Part shown: positions 14,870-19,840 of the stretch, piece after piece
Layout: each line of letters starts with the position of its first letter
Numbering within the stretch: the first letter of the stretch is position 1
Assembly: GCA_002314445.1 (NCBI GenBank)
Contig: DCFX01000079.1
Coordinates: 21,766 to 41,605, forward strand
Direction: 5' to 3'
DNA: 19,840 nucleotides
Origin: Treponema sp. UBA1793
GTDB taxonomy: Bacteria > Spirochaetota > Spirochaetia > Treponematales > Treponemataceae
The notes under the pieces: model-generated
The model's input: the letters and a program-made list of their open reading frames with translations, nothing else
Told to the model about the DNA's origin: nothing
Database searches by the model: none
Program-made: the position numbers and the translations under genes

Positions 14870-15619
14870 TTGACAAAAAAGAACGAACACATTCTTTCTC
14901 ATAAATTATTCCTTCAGCGTGAAAACGAAATTTCACATCTCGATTACGACAGGGAAATGGAATTTTACACGGCAGTAAAGGACGGAGACTTTTCAAAGCT
15001 GAAAAAGATAATGCTTCCGCTTGAAAACGCCCATCTTGGAAGACTCTCTGCAAATCCGCTCCGCAACCTGAAGTATCATCTCATAATTACAACCGCAATG
15101 ATTACAAGATTCTGCATAGAGGGAGGACTTTCTTCAGAGACGGCATATACGCTCAGTGATATTTATATCCAGCAGGCAGATGCCTGTTCCGACGAAGACT
15201 CTATTAATATTCTTCACCGTGAAATCGTTTTTGACTTTGCTGACAGAATGAAAAAACTTAAAACAGAAACACATCCTGATATGTCGCGTGCAACCATAAA
15301 GGCGACCGATTATATCTACGACCATCTGCAGGAAAAAATCTCTCTCGATGAGATTGCATCAGCTGCAGGTCTTAACAAAACATATCTCTGTGCTCTGTTT
15401 AAAAAAGAAACAGGGATAACGATTCAAAACTACGTAATGAAGCTGCGGATAGAAGCTGCCAAAAACATGCTCATCTATGCAGATTACAGTTCTACCGCTA
15501 TAAGCAATTATTTCATGTTTTCGTCGCACAGTCATTTCATCAGGACATTCAGAAAATTTACCGGCATAACGCCTGACGAATACCGCAGAAAAAATTACCG
15601 CAGACACTGGGAAAAATAA
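14870..15619 (+). CDS. AraC family transcriptional regulator
   Basis: This is a 249-residue regulator. Residues 140-240 are the double helix-turn-helix DNA-binding domain: the ISLDEIASAAGLNKTYLCALFKKETG first HTH and the FSSHSHFIRTFRKFTGITPDEYRR second HTH with the AraC signature. The N-terminal 130 residues are a helical sensor-like domain without the cupin pattern of AraC itself. It starts with TTG; GAGG lies 5-6 nt upstream and no in-frame ATG fits better. The gene is divergent from the GH5 gene across 107 bp, so it probably activates the GH5-GH16 unit in response to a glucan product. The inducer is not known. Confidence 0.87.
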   Translation: MTKKNEHILSHKLFLQRENEISHLDYDREMEFYTAVKDGDFSKLKKIMLPLENAHLGRLSANPLRNLKYHLIITTAMITRFCIEGGLSSETAYTLSDIYIQQADACSDEDSINILHREIVFDFADRMKKLKTETHPDMSRATIKATDYIYDHLQEKISLDEIASAAGLNKTYLCALFKKETGITIQNYVMKLRIEAAKNMLIYADYSSTAISNYFMFSSHSHFIRTFRKFTGITPDEYRRKNYRRHWEK

Positions 15620-15641
15620 GCAGTATACGGGAAAGTACGGC

Positions 15642-15669
15642 TTGCAATTTTTCCTTAATTGAGTATCAT
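15642..15669 (+). promoter_or_regulatory. Promoter of the TPP riboswitch-thi4 transcript
   Basis: TTGCAA (15642-15647) and TATCAT (15664-15669) are 16 bp apart, just upstream of the riboswitch. The -10 matches five of six consensus bases. Confidence 0.55.
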
Positions 15670-15679
15670 AGAATCATTG

Positions 15680-15748
15680 TTACCAGGGGTGCCCGCAAGG
15701 CTGAGATCATACCCTTTGAACCTGATCCGGATAATACCGGCGAAGGGA
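15680..15748 (+). promoter_or_regulatory. TPP (thiamine pyrophosphate) riboswitch
   Basis: The THI-box is almost fully conserved: ACCAGGGGTGCCC, then CTGAGA, ACCCTTTGAACCTGAT, the CCGGATAATACCGG stem and CGAAGGGA. It senses thiamine pyrophosphate and shuts off the thiazole synthase gene downstream. The 3' end runs into GGGAGG, a Shine-Dalgarno-like sequence, in front of an ATG at 15756. The thi4 start is 120 bp downstream, so whether control is by transcription termination or translation is not clear from sequence. Confidence 0.95.
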
Positions 15749-15868
15749 GGATATAATGAAACTGAATAAACTGCAGCTGCGTTCTCTTTTATTTTTTCCG
15801 CTCAAACATATGTATACTATCTCCCGTCATGTCCGGTACTCCTTCGTACACACACGAGGAGGTTTCTT

Positions 15869-16663
15869 ATGCTGGAATACACTATTTCAGAAAAAATCGC
15901 AGATTCTTATTTTGCGAAATTCAAATCGGCGCTCAATTCGGACGCAATCATCATCGGCGCAGGACCGTCAGGTCTTATCTGCAGTTACTTTCTTGCACAG
16001 AAAGGATACAAGGTTACTATCTGTGAACGGAAACTGACGCCGGGCGGCGGAGTCTGGGGAGGCGGCATGTTTTTTAACAATATCCTTGTTCAGGAAGAAG
16101 CTGCCCGGATTCTTCAGGAGATGGAGATTCCCCTTCCGGTACCGGACAAAGGATTTTATACGATTGATGCAGTATTCCTTGCATCCACGCTCATCAGCCG
16201 CGCGGTAGGAGAGGGAGTAACGATTCTGAACATGATAAGTGCGGAAGACGTCGTATTCGCGGCAGACGACAGCATCGCAGGCGTCGTCCTGAACTGGACT
16301 CCCGTTCAGCGGGATAAGATGAGCGTAGACCCGCTCATGGCAGTCTGTAAGTGCGTGCTCGACGCCACCGGCCATCCGGCAGAGGTTGTGAATACGCTGC
16401 TCCGCAAAAACAACATAACGCTTAAAACAGAGACAGGAAAAGTTATGGGAGAACGCTCGCTTAAAGTCCGCGATGCGGAGGAAGCCACTGTGGAACATAC
16501 AGGAGAGGTCTATCCCCGGCTGTTCGTAAGCGGCATGGCAGCAAACGCCGTATACGGAGCCTACCGTATGGGACCGGTCTTCGGCGGCATGATACGCTCC
16601 GGCAAAAAGGCAGCAGACCTTATGGAGGAAGTTATAAAGGGACCTGCACCGGTGTATTCGTAA
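15869..16663 (+). CDS. thi4: Thiamine thiazole synthase Thi4
   Basis: This 264-residue enzyme makes the thiazole phosphate precursor of thiamine from NAD and glycine. It shows an FAD/NAD-binding GAGPSG loop (30-35), the second strand CERK (52-55), the family hallmark GGGVWGGGMFFN (59-70), and a C-terminal GMAANAVYGAYRMGPVFGGMIRSGKKAAD block. The suicide-type enzymes of fungi and plants carry a sulphur-donating Cys in a CGHDG context; the equivalent stretch here reads DATGHPAEV (165-173) with no Cys, so it should be the sulfide-dependent, catalytic type seen in archaea and anaerobic bacteria. GAGGAGG precedes the ATG. It follows a TPP riboswitch and stands alone, without other thi genes in the window. 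Confidence 0.93.
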   Translation: MLEYTISEKIADSYFAKFKSALNSDAIIIGAGPSGLICSYFLAQKGYKVTICERKLTPGGGVWGGGMFFNNILVQEEAARILQEMEIPLPVPDKGFYTIDAVFLASTLISRAVGEGVTILNMISAEDVVFAADDSIAGVVLNWTPVQRDKMSVDPLMAVCKCVLDATGHPAEVVNTLLRKNNITLKTETGKVMGERSLKVRDAEEATVEHTGEVYPRLFVSGMAANAVYGAYRMGPVFGGMIRSGKKAADLMEEVIKGPAPVYS

Positions 16664-16672
16664 AATAAGAAG

Positions 16673-16698
16673 CGGAGCCCGGATGGAAACGGGCTCCG
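16673..16698 (+). terminator. Hairpin after thi4
   Basis: A perfect 9-bp stem CGGAGCCCG/CGGGCTCCG with a GATGGAAA loop lies 9 bp beyond the stop codon. It lacks a following T-run, so it may act as an end structure more than an intrinsic terminator. Confidence 0.5.
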
Positions 16699-16790
16699 TC
16701 TACGGCACCGTGCTAAAAATCCATAGCGGATTTAAGCGACGTTTCGGGAGAAAACATATTCGAAATATCACAAACTCTTAAAAATCCTTA

Positions 16791-17411
16791 TCATTTTTCC
16801 GTCAGACGTTCAACAAGCTGAAACACCAGCGTAACAGGATTTCTGTCTGCTAACGGCTTACAGCACTGTCGGTTATACAGCGTGGATGCATTCTTAATTG
16901 CAACCTTCATTTTGCGTGAAAGCGTCTTATACATTGTCTCATCATTTTTTGTATATGGTCTTTCAAGCAAGGTCGATAATTTTTCAATATAGTCTGACCG
17001 GCTCATGCCGGTATCATAATAATTAAAATGTAAAAGATACCAGATTTCAAACGATTCTATGGAATATGCACACTTTATTCTGTTAGTTGTTGCAGTCGCT
17101 ACAGCTTTTTCAAAATCGGACAGCGGGAAATCATCTTTGTCAAAAACAACCCAGACTTCTATATACGGTTCACCTTTTTTATCAGCTTCATCGCGTAACC
17201 GGACAGCCTCATTTACCACGAATACCGTATTGGTTCCGATCCCTTTTATATCAATGTCATCATTTACGACAGGATTCGCAGGAAACGCTTTGAAATAATT
17301 CGGTTCGGTCTTTTCACCTTCGCAGACAATAAGGATGCGCCGCAGGTGACGAATCCGCCGGGGTTTACGGGTAAGGACAACGGATCTTGTCTCATGATGC
17401 TTCCGTGTCAT
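16791..17411 (-). CDS. RloB-like / AbiLii TOPRIM-type protein
   Basis: This 206-residue soluble protein is of the RloB family. It has a basic N-terminus, then ILIVCEGEKTEPNYF (27-40), with acidic Glu31 and Glu33, and VVFDKDDF (88-95), with Asp91, Asp93 and Asp94. Together these form a TOPRIM-like nuclease centre. SIESFEIWYLLHF (117-129) is the conserved RloB block. In RloA/RloB and AbiL systems this protein is thought to be the effector beside an AAA15 ATPase. The start codon overlaps the ATPase stop by one base (TGATG), a translational coupling arrangement, and no ribosome site is seen. The pair reads as a phage-defence (abortive infection) module, though no activity has been shown for this copy. 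Confidence 0.85.
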   Translation of the reverse strand: MTRKHHETRSVVLTRKPRRIRHLRRILIVCEGEKTEPNYFKAFPANPVVNDDIDIKGIGTNTVFVVNEAVRLRDEADKKGEPYIEVWVVFDKDDFPLSDFEKAVATATTNRIKCAYSIESFEIWYLLHFNYYDTGMSRSDYIEKLSTLLERPYTKNDETMYKTLSRKMKVAIKNASTLYNRQCCKPLADRNPVTLVFQLVERLTEK

Positions 17412-18697
17412 CAATTCTTACATCCCATTTGCAGTCGTATACTGTCGATTGCAGGAACAGCTCCATATTTTCCCAGAAGATAGTTCTTGTTATACGTAGC
17501 ATCTTTACGTACCGGTTCATCGATATCCATAAGGGAATATAAATCGCTTGCACCGTATTTATCTTTTTCGCAAAACCATATCTGGTCGCGGCGGAATAAA
17601 CGGTTCGTCATAATATTTACCGCCTGACATGAAACGACAAGCTGCGCATTCTTAGGATTATATTGCGGAGAGTTAAACAGTTTCACAATGTTCTCAACAA
17701 TCAGCGGATGTAACGAAGAATCGAATTCATCGATAAACAGAACACTGCCGTTGTCAAGCGCATTAAGGATTATACCGGCATAGGAAAACAGTTTTCTGGT
17801 ACCGGTTGACTCGTCTTCTTCCGGAAGAAAATATTCTCCATCCTGTTTCTCTCCGTCGTACAACGCATGACCATAATAAATTTCTTCCGCCTGCATGTCC
17901 GGGAATTTCTTTTTAAATAGTTCAGCCATTACAGGATCTTTTACATCACTATCAAAATTAACAGGAATCTTTTCCCGGTGCAGATTCTGAACCTGTATAT
18001 CGGCAAACTGTAAAAAATGAACTATCCGGTCAAGTTTTTCACCCTTCTCAATTTTGCTGCGGGTAAGAGCCGAACTATTTGATAAACCGGTTATCTTACT
18101 GATCTTTCTAAAATAAAGAATAACAGTTCCCGCTGTTTCACCGTTTTTCTGGCTGCATTCCGAAAGAAAGGTTGCATTTTCCCGTACGGTACCCCTGGTT
18201 ACATTTTCACCTTCCTTAAAAGCTGTTGTGCTGAATTCTATTTTCTGCTCATCACGAACGAAAAGCATTACCTCACGGACATTGTTTACCGCATATAAAT
18301 GTTCTTCGATGATATGATCTTTATCAACCGTAAAACCGTACCGATACCGTACCGGAAAACCATCGTTATTTTGGATATAAAACAGTAATTCAAACGAAGA
18401 TGGCTTATCCTGCGTCTGTTTTGAAAATAAGAACGGCTGCGTTCCGATTTCATCACCTTTCTGAAGCCTCGGTCCCGACGTGACGGCGAATTTCAAAAAG
18501 AAACTGAGCGCTCTGAACAGATTGGACTTACCGCTTGCATTCGCCCCATATATCAGCGCTGTTTTTACTAAACGGGTTTTATCATTTATCGAAAACGTAT
18601 TTTCTTCAAGTAAGTCTTTATCTTTTGAAGCCAGCAGTGAAAATGTACGGCGTTCTTTGAACGAGCGATAATTCTCTATGGCAAATTCAACCAGCAT
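17411..18697 (-). CDS. RloA-like / AbiLi AAA15 family ATPase
   Basis: This 428-residue ATPase opens with LVEFAIENYRSFKERRTFSLLAS, the typical OLD/SMC-like N-terminus. Walker A is GANASGKS (51-58), a signature-like ESTGTRKLFSYA is at 296-307, and Walker B is VLFIDEFDSSLHP (318-330). The late block LFRRDQIWFCEKDKYGASDLYSL is characteristic of RloA/AbiLi. In close relatives the H-loop is usually a TTHD- or SHN-like sequence; here the position reads VVSCQAVN (354-361), with no His. It may sense infection and control RloB. GGAGGT precedes the ATG, and a good promoter lies upstream. The operon is ATPase first, RloB second. Confidence 0.87.
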   Translation of the reverse strand: MLVEFAIENYRSFKERRTFSLLASKDKDLLEENTFSINDKTRLVKTALIYGANASGKSNLFRALSFFLKFAVTSGPRLQKGDEIGTQPFLFSKQTQDKPSSFELLFYIQNNDGFPVRYRYGFTVDKDHIIEEHLYAVNNVREVMLFVRDEQKIEFSTTAFKEGENVTRGTVRENATFLSECSQKNGETAGTVILYFRKISKITGLSNSSALTRSKIEKGEKLDRIVHFLQFADIQVQNLHREKIPVNFDSDVKDPVMAELFKKKFPDMQAEEIYYGHALYDGEKQDGEYFLPEEDESTGTRKLFSYAGIILNALDNGSVLFIDEFDSSLHPLIVENIVKLFNSPQYNPKNAQLVVSCQAVNIMTNRLFRRDQIWFCEKDKYGASDLYSLMDIDEPVRKDATYNKNYLLGKYGAVPAIDSIRLQMGCKN

Positions 18698-18719
18698 ACA
18701 GCACCTCCATATAATCTGT

Positions 18720-18748
18720 AGTATAATTGTTTCCGGTCATTTCCACAA
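18720..18748 (-). promoter_or_regulatory. Promoter of the RloA-RloB operon
   Basis: On the minus strand TTGTGG (18748-18743) and TATACT (18725-18720) are exactly 17 bp apart, followed by the GGAGGT ribosome site and ATG of RloA. Confidence 0.6.
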
Positions 18749-18765
18749 CAAGCATAAACATATTT

Positions 18766-18780
18766 TGAGAAATATTCTCA
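18766..18780. promoter_or_regulatory. Operator-like dyad 1
   Basis: TGAGAAATATTCTCA is a near-perfect inverted repeat just upstream of the RloA -35 box. It differs from dyad 2 at two adjacent central bases. Confidence 0.5.
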
Positions 18781-18822
18781 CAATTTAGATATTATACCGT
18801 GTAAAAATATATATATTTATAA

Positions 18823-18845
18823 TTTTTGAGAAATTATCTCAAAAA
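18823..18845. promoter_or_regulatory. Operator-like dyad 2
   Basis: TGAGAAATTATCTCA (18827-18841) sits inside a longer dyad with flanking T4 and A4 runs. Its centre is 61 bp from that of dyad 1, about six helical turns, which suits cooperative binding of one regulator. No regulator gene is adjacent. Confidence 0.5.
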
Positions 18846-18916
18846 TACTTGCTTTTAAATATTGTTATAAATATATTATGTATAGTAGTCCTACGGTGAG
18901 TTTTACAAGCGGCTAT

Positions 18917-18954
18917 AAAAAAGGGCAGATACCAAGTTACGATTGGTCTGCCCT
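18917..18954 (-). terminator. Rho-independent terminator facing left
   Basis: Read on the minus strand, AGGGCAGACCAA pairs with TTGGTATCTGCCCT (one two-base bulge) around a 7-nt loop, and TTTTTT follows. It would end leftward transcription entering from the ClpP-like side and so insulate the RloA-RloB operon, or end a small RNA. Confidence 0.68.
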
Positions 18955-19062
18955 GATTATCTCAAATCCCAAAGTAAATTGAAAAAATGTTGATACAAAC
19001 TAGCAAAAAGTTACCCTACTGTCAAGCAAGCCTTCTTTGGGACATTCCAGGAGGCCTCTATC

Positions 19063-19710
19063 ATGGCAGAGACTTATATCCGCTTACTGGCACCAATCAA
19101 TCAGAATAGTGCCGGCAGTTTATTTCGTGCTGTCGATACCGCAATGAAAGCCGGTACCGAACGTATTCACCTGTTTATTTCATCACCGGGCGGTGATGTA
19201 GCACAGGGAATATCTATCTACAACTACCTTAAATTGTTACCCGCTGAAGTGTACACGTACAATTTCGGAAGCGTCGATTCAATCGGTGTCATTATTTTCT
19301 GTGCAGGGACTAAACGTCTGAGCGTTCCTCATGCACGATTCCTGATTCACGGTGTACAAATGAATTTGCAGGGACAGGGTATTATTTCTCTTGCTGAAAA
19401 GCAGCTTGAGGAAATGCTGAAAGGCTTGAAAATTGATCAGGAAAACATCGCTCACATTATTTCCGATGCGACAGGGAGAACTGTTGAACAGATTCTGGAT
19501 GTTATGAATGCCCGTACAACGCTTACCCCTGATCAGGCAAAAGAATTCGGTCTGGTACAGGAGTTCACTACAGAGAAGATTCCTGTGGGTACCAACGTAA
19601 TTTCGATTACTGCAGAAAATGGAATGCCGATTCAAATTCCAGAGCCGATGCCTATTCAAATCCCGGTGCAATTACCGCCGCGAATGCAGCGGATTGTATT
19701 AGGTCAATAA
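19063..19710 (+). CDS. ClpP-like (S14 family) serine protease, non-canonical
   Basis: This 215-residue protein has the ClpP/crotonase-like fold. ISSPGGDVAQGISIYNYL (39-56) is the oxyanion region. GSVDSIGVIIFCAGTKR (69-85) has the Ser73 nucleophile in place of the GMAASM turn of true ClpP. PHARFLIHGV (89-98) has His96. TLTPDQAKEFGLV (153-165) is the C-terminal helix. The catalytic Asp of housekeeping ClpP falls at a position occupied by Arg151, so the triad is incomplete or uses another acid. A Pro-rich tail repeats MPIQIP twice and is unlike ClpP. A strong AGGAGG precedes the ATG. The type is found in phage and accessory loci. Being next to RloA-RloB on the opposite strand suggests a defence or mobile context, but this is inference. 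Confidence 0.8.
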   Translation: MAETYIRLLAPINQNSAGSLFRAVDTAMKAGTERIHLFISSPGGDVAQGISIYNYLKLLPAEVYTYNFGSVDSIGVIIFCAGTKRLSVPHARFLIHGVQMNLQGQGIISLAEKQLEEMLKGLKIDQENIAHIISDATGRTVEQILDVMNARTTLTPDQAKEFGLVQEFTTEKIPVGTNVISITAENGMPIQIPEPMPIQIPVQLPPRMQRIVLGQ

Positions 19711-19715
19711 ACTGA

Positions 19716-19747
19716 TTCCGCCGGACAGGAACATCTGTCCGGCGGAA
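19716..19747 (+). terminator. Perfect hairpin after the ClpP-like gene
   Basis: TTCCGCCGGACAG/CTGTCCGGCGGAA form a perfect 13-bp stem with a GAACAT loop, 5 bp after the stop. The following bases are GATGATAAAA, without T-run, so it may stabilise the 3' end or attenuate transcription into the next gene. Confidence 0.55.
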
Positions 19748-19774
19748 GATGATAAAAACAACAGGACAAGATAT

Positions 19775-19840
19775 ATGGAACTGGAAAATTTTAATGACGT
19801 AATGAAATCACTCAACAAAAAAAGAGAAAAAGATCATCGT
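19775..19840 (+). CDS. Start of an unidentified gene (truncated by window edge)
   Basis: ATG at 19775, with AGGA 8-11 nt upstream, opens a frame that runs to the window end (22 codons): MELENFNDVMKSLNKKREKD and two more residues. It is acidic then basic and likely helical. It lies 64 bp beyond the ClpP-like gene on the same strand and is probably co-transcribed with it. Too short to identify; the FNDVMKSLN beginning is reminiscent of some SIR2-like/DUF4917 proteins, but that is a weak impression. Confidence 0.5.
   Translation, partial: MELENFNDVMKSLNKKREKDHR

Larger units (their letters stand above)
18698..19062. other. AT-rich intergenic region between RloA and the ClpP-like gene
   Basis: This 365-base gap has no gene on either strand. 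It contains the RloA promoter, two matching 15-bp dyads, a minus-facing terminator, and a CCCAAAG/CTTTGGG pair (about 18968-19042) that could enclose the 5' region of the ClpP-like gene. Confidence 0.6.

Noticed and set aside
14763..15053. N-terminal extension of the GH5 gene
   Set aside because: It lacks GH5 sequence, overlaps the divergent AraC gene, and the Met at 14762 has a good ribosome site directly before the conserved barrel start.

Overview
The window looks like a spirochaete chromosome, most likely Treponema. This is an inference from the gene content, the relaxed lipoprotein signal of the first gene (the residues before its Cys are S-N-G), and the overall mixture of short, independently transcribed accessory genes. 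No rRNA, tRNA or CRISPR array was seen. Most genes stand alone or in pairs on alternating strands, and at least two are broken, so this reads as an accessory region and not as a housekeeping operon.

Layout. Positions 1-1590 (minus) hold the N-terminal 530 codons of a repeat lipoprotein with about five fibronectin-III-like units, cut off by the window edge. After a 354-base gap come a TraX-family membrane protein (minus), a histidine phosphatase (plus) and an ABC-F ATPase (plus). Next is a 128-bp array of three palindromes, flanked by a 7-bp direct duplication, at the start codon of a truncated MFS transporter. Then come a cysteine-rich DUF3795 protein (minus), a 26-codon ORF coupled to a GNAT acetyltransferase (plus), an ABM-domain protein (plus), a frameshifted penicillin-acyltransferase-like Ntn hydrolase (plus) and a serine-hydrolase lipoprotein (plus).

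Positions 9953-11302 carry a PadR regulator and a NapH/CcoG-like polyferredoxin in one minus-strand operon, with a large palindrome on its promoter. Positions 11303-15619 are a beta-glucan locus: a secreted GH16 laminarinase-like enzyme with three carbohydrate-binding modules, a cytoplasmic GH5 enzyme, and a divergent AraC activator. Positions 15642-16698 are a TPP riboswitch followed by Thi4, the thiazole synthase, and a hairpin.

The right end (16791-19840) is defence-like. An RloB/AbiLii-type TOPRIM protein and an RloA/AbiLi-type ATPase form a coupled minus-strand pair. Upstream lie two near-identical 15-bp dyads and an outward-facing terminator. A plus-strand ClpP-like protein follows, lacking the usual catalytic Asp, and a gene cut by the window edge comes after it.

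The most notable unexplained structures are the palindrome family (three copies at gene 3' ends, one inside a transposition-like insertion), the RloA homologue with an altered H-loop next to operator-like dyads and an unusual ClpP-like gene, and several genes whose -10 box lies only 6-11 nt before the start codon, suggesting leaderless mRNAs.
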